Notes under the pieces: model-generated
Databases searched by the model: none
Seen by the model: only the letters and a program-made list of their open reading frames with translations
What the model was told of the DNA's origin: nothing
Shown: piece after piece, positions 24,323-32,782 of the stretch
How the letters are laid out: each line of letters opens with the position of its first letter
Numbering within the stretch: position 1 is the first letter of the stretch
Assembly (NCBI GenBank): GCA_013285915.1
Contig: JABDGS010000030.1
Coordinates: 340 to 36,026 of the forward strand
Reading direction: 5' to 3'
Source: Bacteroidota bacterium
GTDB taxonomy: Bacteria; Bacteroidota; Bacteroidia; Chitinophagales; Chitinophagaceae
DNA length: 35,687 nucleotides
Made by a program: the position numbers and the translations under genes

Positions 24323-25332
24323 TTGGTTAAGGTTACCTTACTAAAGGATACCCCGATTGTTAACACAGCGCCCCCATCACCAGCAGTGCCCTTGTACTCA
24401 GTGGTTTTTTTTAGAAAGTTTAGTTCAAGTTTTTTCTTGTCAAATAATTTTATTTTACTTGTGTCAGCTATAGGTGGTTTTATTGTTGATATATCTTTTG
24501 GCCTTGATGGCTTTGAAGGTTGTATAGTATTTAACGTAAAAGAAGATTTGTTTTCAAAGGTTGAAAAAACACCGGTGGCAGTAATATTAGCCCCAAAGTT
24601 TTTGGGTAGCCGCACATTTACCAACCCAATATTATCGGATTTAAGCATAAAATTGTAGTGGCCATTTATAAACCCAATATCCAGCATTTTTCCGGCGGAA
24701 AGGCCGCAGCCAACATTTCCGGCTATAGTATCAATTTTAATAAACCCAAATCCCTTACCCCGCACCTCGCCCTCAAAAATTTTTTTAATATGTATGCTAC
24801 CTAAAGCTGCGGTAAGTGTTGCGGTGCTTAAAATGCCTGCCGTAAAATCGCCAAAGCTTTCATTAATCTCAAGGCCACCCGGGTAATCACCCATTTTAAT
24901 GTTACCGAATTGATTTTTTATTTTAAGTGCGAGGGTGCCGGGCATATAAATGATATAGTTTATAGTGCATTTTTCATTTACCGGCTGCGGTTTAATTTTT
25001 GCCGGTAAAGAATCTGTTCCCCCAATATTTGTGCGACATGTTATAGCGTTGTCACTCTGGCCTTCAACTATCACAATGCGCGTAAGCAAGTTTTTTGCAT
25101 CCGTGCTGGTTTTTGCCGTTGCAATTACAGTAATATTTATCAAAACGTTCTTTCTATTCCATGTTCTTACTTCAACGTCCCCATAGGCATTATCAATGCT
25201 TAGTTTCTTCCTGCCTACGGCATCAAATGTTTTTGTTATCTTTTTAGTCATAACAATACCCAGGCTATCCTGCTGTGCGGTAGCGAGGATACTCACACTG
25301 CCAAACCAAATAAGCAGGCTAAATTTCATCAT
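24319..25332 (-). CDS. Exported adhesin-like beta-helix protein (DUF4097-like), ECF operon gene 3
   Basis: The 337-residue protein has a signal peptide (MMKFSLLIWFGSVSILATAQ, cleaved near residue 20). The mature protein consists of short repetitive beta-strand units (YGDVEVRTWNRKNV, FGNIKMGDYPGG, FGDFTAGILSTATL, LGSIHIKKIFEG), which suggest a solenoid as in DUF4097/DUF2807-type putative adhesins. These often lie beside ECF or PspC envelope-stress modules. It overlaps the end of the anti-sigma gene by 14 nt when ATG 25332 is used; a GTG or other start at 25350 is possible but would put residues before the signal peptide. It is likely coexpressed with the sigma and anti-sigma genes. Confidence 0.78.
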   Translation of the reverse strand: MMKFSLLIWFGSVSILATAQQDSLGIVMTKKITKTFDAVGRKKLSIDNAYGDVEVRTWNRKNVLINITVIATAKTSTDAKNLLTRIVIVEGQSDNAITCRTNIGGTDSLPAKIKPQPVNEKCTINYIIYMPGTLALKIKNQFGNIKMGDYPGGLEINESFGDFTAGILSTATLTAALGSIHIKKIFEGEVRGKGFGFIKIDTIAGNVGCGLSAGKMLDIGFINGHYNFMLKSDNIGLVNVRLPKNFGANITATGVFSTFENKSSFTLNTIQPSKPSRPKDISTIKPPIADTSKIKLFDKKKLELNFLKKTTEYKGTAGDGGAVLTIGVSFSKVTLTN

Positions 25333-25975
25333 AAGTCTTTTTACCGGCATGGTTGTTTGGTGGTTGTATATTTTTTAATACCTGTAACTGGCTGTTAAGA
25401 ATTGTTTCCTGCATCTGCAGGTTTTCAATAATAGATCGTAATATCCGTTCTTTGTCAATGCTGCCAGGCACCCTTGCTTGTAAATCAGCAACAATTTCGT
25501 CCAGGTCATCAATTGCTTTTTTAAAATCTTTGTATAGCTCTGGGTCTGTTTTTTGCAATACAATTATTTGTTTTTCCTTTGTTTTAACAGCTGCCTGGTA
25601 GTTGACGATTGATTGCGAATAATCCACTTCAACAGGATGTGCCTTCTCTATTGGCGTATCAATTGCTGCATAATTTTCTGTTACCGAACTATCACTGCGC
25701 CGTGTTGTGTTTGTGGCCGCAGTTTGTTGCCCTTGCGAAACACCCAGGGTCGTCGTACGGGCTTGCCGGGTAATAAAAAGCAACGATGCCGCTCCTGCAA
25801 GCAAGAGCAGGCTTGCAGCTACTACCCATTTCATCCACGGCTTTGCTGCACCAGGCTTTTCATTATGATGCTCAATTAGCTGTTCCTTCAACCTTTGCCA
25901 AATTTCGGGCGGTGGGGCGCCCTTCTCCAGCTTACCCCGGTTATCATCAATATATTTTTCAAAATCATTTTCCAT
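25319..25975 (-). CDS. Putative anti-sigma factor, single-pass membrane protein, ECF operon gene 2
   Basis: The 218-residue protein has a soluble N-terminal domain of about 45 residues (DFEKYIDDNRGKLEKGAPPPEIWQRLK), the usual sigma-binding position. One transmembrane helix follows (about 48-68, VVAASLLLLAGAASLLFI), then a periplasmic part with a Ser/Thr-rich stretch and a long helical, probably coiled-coil region (about 125-205). This matches Bacteroidota ECF anti-sigma factors, although no zinc-binding HxxxCxxC (ZAS) motif is present. It starts 6 nt after the sigma-factor stop and overlaps the next gene. Assignment rests on architecture plus position. Confidence 0.82.
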   Translation of the reverse strand: MENDFEKYIDDNRGKLEKGAPPPEIWQRLKEQLIEHHNEKPGAAKPWMKWVVAASLLLLAGAASLLFITRQARTTTLGVSQGQQTAATNTTRRSDSSVTENYAAIDTPIEKAHPVEVDYSQSIVNYQAAVKTKEKQIIVLQKTDPELYKDFKKAIDDLDEIVADLQARVPGSIDKERILRSIIENLQMQETILNSQLQVLKNIQPPNNHAGKKTYDEI

Positions 25976-25981
25976 GTTATT

Positions 25982-26509
25982 TTATTTGGTTATCATGGTC
26001 AATACTTTTTGTCTCGCGCGTAAATACTGGCTTCTTATAGTAGCTGAAGGCACCTGCATTATGGCTGCGATGTCTTCAAACGCCAATTTCTCAAACACAT
26101 GCAGGTTAATCACAATCCTGTGTTTAGCAGGCAGGGTGTTTATCGCTTCAGCAATAGCTTCAATCTTATCGCTAAAAACTTTTTCATCAATGGCATCTTC
26201 CTCCCGCACATTATAAACCTCTGCCACCTCAATATCAAGCCAGTTATCTTTTACACGCGTATTAAAGTTAATGCTCTTGTTTATAACTATTCTTTTCATC
26301 CAACCTGCAAATGCATTGGTGTTTTTAAGACTATTAAGATTGGTAAACGCCTCCAAAAAAGCATCCTGCAATATATCTTCAGCATCTCTTTTGTTCATAA
26401 CCAACCGCATGCAGGTATGGTACATAGCGTTACTATACCTGTTGTACAACAGTTCATAGCTTTTAATGTCCCCTTTTTTGCACCGTTCAATTAAAGTAGC
26501 CTCGCTTAT
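25982..26509 (-). CDS. ECF-family RNA polymerase sigma factor, non-ATG start, ECF operon gene 1
   Basis: Region 2 has ELLYNRYSNAMYHTC, RDAEDILQDAFLEAF and AFAGWMKRIVINKSIN; region 4 has LPAKHRIVINLHVFEKLAFEDIA and VPSATIRSQYLRARQK. The sequence is a standard extracytoplasmic-function sigma factor. A start at TTG 26449 would delete the first part of region 2. The frame stays open to 26527, and the translated segment SEATLIERCKKGDIKSYELL matches the normal family N-terminus, which would begin at an ATA codon (26509-26507) or at CTG 26527. I annotate from the ATA, giving about 175 residues. It is followed by the anti-sigma gene and faces the receptor gene at 26692. Confidence 0.88.
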   Translation of the reverse strand: MSEATLIERCKKGDIKSYELLYNRYSNAMYHTCMRLVMNKRDAEDILQDAFLEAFTNLNSLKNTNAFAGWMKRIVINKSINFNTRVKDNWLDIEVAEVYNVREEDAIDEKVFSDKIEAIAEAINTLPAKHRIVINLHVFEKLAFEDIAAIMQVPSATIRSQYLRARQKVLTMITK

Positions 26510-26560
26510 AGTAAATAATTCTGCCAGTTATACCTGCAATTTTAGTTTGTTATTAAATAA

Positions 26561-26586
26561 GTAACAACACACCGAAAAACGTTGCA
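26561..26586 (-). promoter_or_regulatory. Promoter-like element for the ECF operon, matched with the receptor element
   Basis: On the minus strand, TGCAAC (plus 26581-26586), N8, GTGTG, N2, GTTAC (plus 26561-26565). The same parts and spacings occur on the plus strand at 26643-26668. The element lies 51 nt upstream of the proposed ATA start. It could be an ECF-type -35/-10 pair, indicating autoregulation, or a binding site. Confidence 0.55.
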
Positions 26587-26642
26587 CGATTTGCGTTGGT
26601 TTTTGAAATTTTTTTTAAACGACAATTAAGCGTGAAAAATAA

Positions 26643-26668
26643 TGCAACAAAAACGCGTGTGCCGTTAC
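26643..26668 (+). promoter_or_regulatory. Promoter-like element for the second receptor gene, matched with the ECF operon element
   Basis: TGCAAC (26643-26648), N8, GTGTG (26657-26661), N2, GTTAC (26664-26668). All three blocks and both spacers equal those of the oppositely directed element at 26561-26586. The receptor ATG lies 23 nt downstream. Confidence 0.55.
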
Positions 26669-26691
26669 CTGAATATAAACCTTATTAAGCA

Positions 26692-29523
26692 ATGAGAAAA
26701 TTTTTACAGCTTTCACTTTTTTGCATGCTATCTTCTTCAATTATCGCAAATGCCCAAACTGGCAAGGCAGTAACAGGTATAGTGAAAGACTCAGCAGGTG
26801 CCTCTTTGCCGGGTGCTACCATAAAACTTACAGAAGACAACGGCGACAGCCTGTTTACCCCGGCCCGCGCAGATGGCAGCTTTTTCTTTAAATTGGTAAC
26901 AACACCCCGTATTACTCTCACAATTTCAGCAAATGGCTTTGTTACGCTGGTAAGGCATTATAAATTAAAAAGTGATTCAACAATTGTTTCACTTGGCGTT
27001 ATACAGTTAGGTGCGCAGTTTAATACACTAAACCCGGTTACCGTTGTTGCCGCAAACCCGGTAATGATAAAAGAAGATACCGTAACATACAATGTAAACG
27101 CATTTAAAGTGAGGCAGAATGCACCGCTTGAAGATGCGTTAAAAAAGATGCCTGGTGTTGATGTTGATATTAACGGAAATGTTACAGCGCAGGGCAAACA
27201 GGTTACCAAGGTACGCGTTAACGGCAAAGATTTTTTTGGCGGCGATGTAAAAACAGCTACCCGCAACCTGCCTGCTGATATTGTGGAGAATGTGCAAATG
27301 ATTGACGATTATGGCGACCAGGCAAACCTTACAGGTGTTAAAACCGGCGAGCCGGATAAGATCATGAATATTACCATACGGCCAGACAGGAATCATGGTT
27401 ACACCGGGCAGGTTACTGCGGGCGATGGCGCTGATGCTGCGCCTGAGAAACCTGGTATTAGCAATGACAACAGGTATATCGGCCTGGTAAATGCATTTAA
27501 GTTTAACGGCAACCAGCAATTTGCTTTGCTCGGTAACATTAATAATACTAACGTTAATACCTTCTCATTTGGTACACCCGCCACGAGCGATCCAATTACC
27601 ACCAAAAAATTAAACCTTGACGCCGCCATGAGTGGAAAAGGAAATGTGGGTGGTGGCAATTTTACCAGCCAGGCAGCAACACAAAACGGCATTACTAATG
27701 CCCATGCAGCAGGCTTTAATTACCGCGACCAATGGAGTAAAGCTGTTTCAATATATGGCAGTTATAGTTTCTCAGATAACACCGTAGTTACAAAAAGTGT
27801 TACCGTGCAGCAAAATACATTGTTATCGAACCCAGGCTTTGTCAACGAAAATAGCAACGAAACAAACAGGAATATAAACCACCGCCTTAACTGGAATCTT
27901 GAGTATAAACCTGATACAATTAATTATCTTAAAGTAACCCCCGCATTTTCTTATTCTGGCGTTACTACAAATGCCTTGCAGGATGTTAACCAGCACCAAA
28001 AAGATAATATAACCGAATACACCAGTAATTTATATGGTACATTGTATTCGCCCAATTATGGCATTACAGCATTGTATAATCACCGGTTTAGCAGACAGGG
28101 GCGCAACCTGAGTATTAATGTTACTGCTAACAGTGTTACAACAAGGCAATACCAAAACCCAGTATTTAGTTATATAACAGGCACGTTAAGTGCGCCATCT
28201 GTACAAATGATAAACACTTACAGCCACAGCACAAACTATGGCATTACACTATCATATCTTGAGCCGCTTGGCGAGTTTAAATATCTTGAATTTAATTATG
28301 CGTTTAACCGCTCCATAACCAATAACGATAAACAAACCACTGTGCCTGACTCTTTAAATCATTCAGTTACAATTGACAGTGCCTTAAGCAACAGGTACAA
28401 TTATACATTTACCACAAACCGTTTTGGCTTAAACTACAGATATGTAAAAAAAGTATTTAATTACACTATTGGCATTGGTGTTGAACCTTCAACATTGCAT
28501 GGTAATTCACCATTACTAACGCTGCAAACACATGCAAGTGCTATAAACATTATACCAATAGGCCACCTTGTATTTAATTTTCAGCGCAATAAAACGCTAA
28601 GTCTAAATTATAGCGGCTTTAGCAGCCAGCCATCATTTAACCAATTGCAGCCCGTTATTGATTTTTCCAATGCGCTGTACCCTGTACAAGGCAATCCAAA
28701 CCTTCAACCACAGTTCACCAATAATTTTTCTGTGCGCTACAACAAGTTTGATTTTGCCACAGGCAATACGCTTTTTACAAACCTGTCTTTCTCACAAATA
28801 CAAAACCAGGTTGTTAGCAATACTATAAGCTACCCACACAAATATTTGCCTAACCCCGCACTGCAAAACACTTACCTAACACAATATAAAAATGCAAATG
28901 GTTTTTATACTGCATCAGCGTTTGCAAGCTTTGCAAAACCCTGGCACAACCGGCGTTATACGCTTATATTGAACGGCTCAGTTACTTATAATAATAACAT
29001 TGGTTATTTAACCAGCATCGATTCCTTAACCTATACCCAAACCACGTTAAAGAATACGGCGAAAAACATAATATTCACCCCAACCGTAAGATTTAGGGTA
29101 GATATTCCAGACGTGATAGATGCGCAAATACTTGCCGGTTATGCTATTAGTAAAACAAATAATTCAATTAATAACAACTTCACAAACATATCGGCCAATA
29201 TCCGCACGCTAACTTTTGGCATCAGTGGAAAAATCTACTTTTTTAAGGACTGGACGTTTAGCTATGAATACAGCAAAAACATTAACTACGGCTACACGGT
29301 ACAGGTAACCAACCCCAATTTTTTAGATCTATATGTTGAAAGAAGATTTTTAAAAAATAATAAGGCAACACTAAGGTTTGCAGCTTTTGATGTATTTAAT
29401 CAAAACACCGGGTACTCAACTGCCATAACTGCAAGCACTATTACTGAAACAAGCGTAAGCCGGCTGGGCCGGTATTATCTACTCTCTTTTACCTACCGTT
29501 TTCAAAAATTTGGAGGCAAATAG
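26692..29523 (+). CDS. TonB-receptor-like outer-membrane beta-barrel protein, second copy
   Basis: The 943-residue protein has the same build as the 16971 gene: a signal peptide (1-21, cleaved near ANAQ), a carboxypeptidase-regulatory-like domain (about 26-105), a plug-like region with KMPGVDVDINGNV and RVNGKDFFGGDVKTATRNLP (about 152-194), and a long beta-barrel with many Asn/Tyr/Thr-rich strands ending in FTYRF. It lacks the polyglycine inserts of its paralogue. No SusD partner is adjacent. It is divergent from the ECF/anti-sigma operon and shares a matched promoter element with it, so it is probably a target of that sigma factor. Ligand is unknown. Confidence 0.9.
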   Translation: MRKFLQLSLFCMLSSSIIANAQTGKAVTGIVKDSAGASLPGATIKLTEDNGDSLFTPARADGSFFFKLVTTPRITLTISANGFVTLVRHYKLKSDSTIVSLGVIQLGAQFNTLNPVTVVAANPVMIKEDTVTYNVNAFKVRQNAPLEDALKKMPGVDVDINGNVTAQGKQVTKVRVNGKDFFGGDVKTATRNLPADIVENVQMIDDYGDQANLTGVKTGEPDKIMNITIRPDRNHGYTGQVTAGDGADAAPEKPGISNDNRYIGLVNAFKFNGNQQFALLGNINNTNVNTFSFGTPATSDPITTKKLNLDAAMSGKGNVGGGNFTSQAATQNGITNAHAAGFNYRDQWSKAVSIYGSYSFSDNTVVTKSVTVQQNTLLSNPGFVNENSNETNRNINHRLNWNLEYKPDTINYLKVTPAFSYSGVTTNALQDVNQHQKDNITEYTSNLYGTLYSPNYGITALYNHRFSRQGRNLSINVTANSVTTRQYQNPVFSYITGTLSAPSVQMINTYSHSTNYGITLSYLEPLGEFKYLEFNYAFNRSITNNDKQTTVPDSLNHSVTIDSALSNRYNYTFTTNRFGLNYRYVKKVFNYTIGIGVEPSTLHGNSPLLTLQTHASAINIIPIGHLVFNFQRNKTLSLNYSGFSSQPSFNQLQPVIDFSNALYPVQGNPNLQPQFTNNFSVRYNKFDFATGNTLFTNLSFSQIQNQVVSNTISYPHKYLPNPALQNTYLTQYKNANGFYTASAFASFAKPWHNRRYTLILNGSVTYNNNIGYLTSIDSLTYTQTTLKNTAKNIIFTPTVRFRVDIPDVIDAQILAGYAISKTNNSINNNFTNISANIRTLTFGISGKIYFFKDWTFSYEYSKNINYGYTVQVTNPNFLDLYVERRFLKNNKATLRFAAFDVFNQNTGYSTAITASTITETSVSRLGRYYLLSFTYRFQKFGGK

Positions 29524-29756
29524 CAACCAAAAAATATGGGTTCAAATGCTAAATGCCATTTCAAACCTCGCAAAACCCAATAAAAATCAATAATTTGCCC
29601 ACAAGCAGCCAGCAAGGCGGTTTGTAAATGCATTAATTGTACGCTTTTATTACAAAAAGTGTTCGCATTTGATACAGTATTGTATGTGTACTTATGCATA
29701 ATGTATTAAAAATCATACATTTAAGGCTTGGTATGTTTATGGTTGCCTGTGTTTAT

Positions 29757-29764
29757 TATCTTTG
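29757..29764 (+). promoter_or_regulatory. -7 promoter box of the NtrC-type regulator
   Basis: TATCTTTG matches TAnnTTTG exactly, but the -33 region has no TTTG at normal spacing, and the implied leader is only about 5 nt. A second candidate, TTTG (29668-29671) with TACTTATG (29689-29696), 17 nt apart, lies further upstream. The gap 29524-29756 otherwise holds only an imperfect inverted repeat. Confidence 0.4.
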
Positions 29765-29775
29765 AATGAAGTACT

Positions 29776-31131
29776 ATGAACCTTAAGAAATATTGCATTC
29801 TCGCCATTGACGATGATATTGACGTATTAACAGCCGTACGCCTGCTATTGAAAACAGAGGTGAAAGAAATTGTTACAGAAAAAAATCCTGATAACATTCC
29901 GTCGCTAATGTCAAAACAGTTTGACCTTGTGCTGCTTGACATGAACTTTAAATCATCCATCAACACTGGTAATGAAGGCATTTATTGGCTTAAGCGTATA
30001 AAAGAATTAAAACCGGATATTGCCGTAATAATGATAACCGCCTACGGCGATATTGACCTTGCCGTACGTTCATTAAAAGAAGGCGCAACAGATTTTGTGG
30101 TAAAGCCGTGGCATAATGAGAAACTAATGGTGATTATTGAAGATGCACTGCGTAAAAAGAATGCCGGCAAAAAGGCGGAAGATGCTTTTGCCAACGACAG
30201 CATTATTGGTAAAGAGCTACTGGGTGAGAGCGATGTAATGCAGGATATTTTTTACAAAACACAAAAAATAGCCCCTACTGATGCAAATATTTTGATATTG
30301 GGTGAAAATGGTACGGGTAAGGATTTAATTGCAAAAGCCATTCACCAAAAATCGTTAAGGGCAAATAAGCCCTTTGTAAAAGTGGATGTGGGCGCGTTGA
30401 CAGAAACGCTTTTTGAGAGCGAATTATTCGGGCACAGGAAGGGTGCTTTTACTGATGCGAAAGAAGACAGGGTGGGCAGGTTTGAATCAGCCAATGAGGG
30501 CACATTGTTTCTTGATGAAATTGGCAATATAAGCCTTAATCAACAGGCAAAGCTGCTAACCGTATTGCAAAACCGGCAGGTTACCAGGCTTGGCAGCAAC
30601 ACACCGCAGCCCATTAACATAAGGCTTATTTGCGCAACCAACCTGCCGCTGCAGGAGTTGGCTAACGAAAACAGGTTTAGAAAAGATCTTATTTACCGTA
30701 TAAACACTGTTGAAATAACCGTACCACCATTACGAAAACGCGCAAACGACATACTGTTATTAGCAAGACATTTTGTAAAAGTATATGCTGAAAAATATTT
30801 GAAGCCAGTGTTACGGTTTGATGAAGGTGCGGAAGAAAAATTACTGCAATACCATTACCCCGGCAATGTGCGGGAACTACAATACACTATAGAACGCGCC
30901 ATAATTATGAGCGACGGTGAGGTTTTACAGGCGCGCGACCTGATTTTTTCGCCCATTGAAACGGTGCCCGTTAGTACTATAGAAGATGATGATATGAAAC
31001 TTAGCACTATTGAAAAAAATACAATTTTGCATGTTATTGAAAAATATAACGGCAATATTACAAAAGCCGCGAAGGAATTGGGGTTAACCCGAACGGCATT
31101 ATACAGGCGGTTAAGTAAGTACGAAATTTAA
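29776..31131 (+). CDS. Sigma-54-dependent response regulator, NtrC family
   Basis: The 451-residue protein has a receiver domain (1-125) with the acidic pocket Asp12-Asp14 and phosphoacceptor Asp55 in LVLLDMNF. The AAA+ domain has Walker A GENGTGKD (176-183) and the sigma-54 contact loop as GAFTDA (223-228) instead of GAFTGA, then LFLDEIGN (Walker B). A Fis-type helix-turn-helix ends the protein (GNITKAAKELGLTRTALYRRL). It activates sigma-54 promoters when phosphorylated. The histidine kinase gene follows 183 nt downstream, so this is a response regulator/kinase pair. No convincing -24/-12 site was spotted in the window. Confidence 0.96.
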   Translation: MNLKKYCILAIDDDIDVLTAVRLLLKTEVKEIVTEKNPDNIPSLMSKQFDLVLLDMNFKSSINTGNEGIYWLKRIKELKPDIAVIMITAYGDIDLAVRSLKEGATDFVVKPWHNEKLMVIIEDALRKKNAGKKAEDAFANDSIIGKELLGESDVMQDIFYKTQKIAPTDANILILGENGTGKDLIAKAIHQKSLRANKPFVKVDVGALTETLFESELFGHRKGAFTDAKEDRVGRFESANEGTLFLDEIGNISLNQQAKLLTVLQNRQVTRLGSNTPQPINIRLICATNLPLQELANENRFRKDLIYRINTVEITVPPLRKRANDILLLARHFVKVYAEKYLKPVLRFDEGAEEKLLQYHYPGNVRELQYTIERAIIMSDGEVLQARDLIFSPIETVPVSTIEDDDMKLSTIEKNTILHVIEKYNGNITKAAKELGLTRTALYRRLSKYEI

Positions 31132-31144
31132 AATTATAAATACA

Positions 31145-31187
31145 GGCAGCTTATCCTTCAAAGCTGCCCATAAACAGGTTTTCTTTT
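31145..31187 (+). terminator. Hairpin after the response regulator, partial terminator
   Basis: GGCAGCTT (31145-31152) pairs perfectly with AAGCTGCC (31161-31168) around an 8-nt loop. A T-rich stretch (31179-31187) follows only after about 10 nt, so termination may be incomplete, letting some transcripts reach the kinase gene. Confidence 0.45.
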
Positions 31188-31314
31188 ATAATAGCGGTAT
31201 TATTAAAATGTGCTTGCGGTTTGCTGGTGCCGCCTGCAAATCAGCGCCTGTGGGTTATGTAATCATCATTAACACAAATAAGAATATCTTTAACAATGTG
31301 AGGAGAGGTGAGCG

Positions 31315-32730
31315 ATGAATGGAATTGAGAAATATCTTTATGCAAATAAAAGCAGGCCGGCAATTACTACGGCAGCAGAGGTAAGATTAGATATGTTTAA
31401 ACGTTACGACTGGAATATTAGCATACGCGTATTGCTGATGTTTGGTACTATAACCGGCGCAGCTTTTTTACTGGTGCACGAATTATACCAGTTTGAAATA
31501 ATCGCAGTACCCATTATTGCATATCAACTGCATGATTTTTTTCGCTTTAACAAAAAGGCGCAACAGGAAGTGGAGCAGTTTGTTGAGAGTATTCATTACC
31601 GTGATTTTTCGCGCCATTTTGATGTAAAGCACGCCCCGCAAGATTTGCAAAGGCTGCGGAAAGGCTTTAATGACATAAACACCACCTTTAAAGTAATAAG
31701 TAAAGAGAAAGAAACACAATACCAATACCTGCAAAAAATACTGGAACTGGTAGATACGGGCATATTGTCTTACGAAATTGAAAGCGGTGAAGTGGTGTGG
31801 ATGAATGAATCGATAAAGCGGCTGTTGCAAATACCATATCTTAAAACAATACAGTCTCTTGATAGAAGGGATGGTGCACTTTGTGCGCAATTAATTGAGC
31901 TAAAACCGGGTGAAAGCCTGATCTCATCTGTGCATATTGAAAGGAATATTACCAAAGTGCTTTTGTCTGCCACAGCTTTTCAAACAGAAGGCAAGATATA
32001 CAAGCTGGTTGCTTTTCAAAACGTAAATGAGGCGTTGGATGAAACAGAATCAAAAGCCTGGCAAAAGCTTTTAAGCGTAATGACGCATGAAATAATGAAC
32101 AGCATTGCACCAATATCCTCCCTTGCCAATACACTAAAGAAAACGCTGCAGGAAAGCGCTGAAAATAAAGATAAACCACAATCGCTGGAAGACCTTGCAA
32201 TTGGTATTGATACCATTAAACGACGTAGCGAGGGTTTGCTGAAATTTGCCGAAACATACCGTAACCTTAATAAAATAACTACGCTTAACCTCACCAGGGT
32301 ATATGTGCGTGATGTGTTTGAAAGCCTGCACCAGTTGATGGAACCTACGCTGGAGCAGAAGAATATTGAAATGGAAGTTATTTTGAAGGATCCTGACCTG
32401 ATGATCGAGGCTGATATAAACCTGCTTGAACAAGTGTTGATAAACCTTGTGGTAAATGCAATTGAGGCAGTTAAGGGTATTGAAGACCCCCATATTATGC
32501 TCAGCGGCGCGCAACTGCTTGGCAAAAAGCCTTACATACGTGTAACAGACAATGGCCCAGGCATGCCGGAAGAGCTGCTTGACAAAATATTTATCCCATT
32601 CTTTAGTACCAAAAAAAGCGGTAGTGGTATTGGCTTAAGCCTTTGCAAACAAATTATGATGTTGCATAAGGGCAACATTACAGTGCAATCGCTTGTGGGT
32701 GAGGGTACCGCATTTACGCTGCAGTTTTAG
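31315..32730 (+). CDS. Membrane-bound sensor histidine kinase
   Basis: The 471-residue protein has hydrophobic segments at about 34-54 and 58-75, a linker with a PAS-like region (about 110-240), and the phosphoacceptor region SVMTHEIMNSIAPISS, His258. The GHKL ATPase domain has NLVVNAIEAV (N box), DNGPGMPEE (G1) and GSGIGLSL (G2). It resembles NtrB/AtoS-type partners of NtrC regulators, matching the gene upstream. The start at 31315 is preceded by GGAGAGG at about -12, a rare Shine-Dalgarno-like sequence here; ATG 31393 (MFKRYDW) is an alternative start. A TATCTTTA box (31285-31292) might be a weak promoter. Input signal is unknown. Confidence 0.94.
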   Translation: MNGIEKYLYANKSRPAITTAAEVRLDMFKRYDWNISIRVLLMFGTITGAAFLLVHELYQFEIIAVPIIAYQLHDFFRFNKKAQQEVEQFVESIHYRDFSRHFDVKHAPQDLQRLRKGFNDINTTFKVISKEKETQYQYLQKILELVDTGILSYEIESGEVVWMNESIKRLLQIPYLKTIQSLDRRDGALCAQLIELKPGESLISSVHIERNITKVLLSATAFQTEGKIYKLVAFQNVNEALDETESKAWQKLLSVMTHEIMNSIAPISSLANTLKKTLQESAENKDKPQSLEDLAIGIDTIKRRSEGLLKFAETYRNLNKITTLNLTRVYVRDVFESLHQLMEPTLEQKNIEMEVILKDPDLMIEADINLLEQVLINLVVNAIEAVKGIEDPHIMLSGAQLLGKKPYIRVTDNGPGMPEELLDKIFIPFFSTKKSGSGIGLSLCKQIMMLHKGNITVQSLVGEGTAFTLQF

Positions 32731-32782
32731 CGTTTGCACATCTCTTCAGTTCTAATTGCATAATATTAAGAGAAAAACAATA

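Noticed and set aside
31201..31240. Sigma-54 -24/-12 promoter before the histidine kinase
   Set aside because: A TGG...TGC string exists (near 31223), but the GG-to-GC spacing is 8 nt instead of the required 10.
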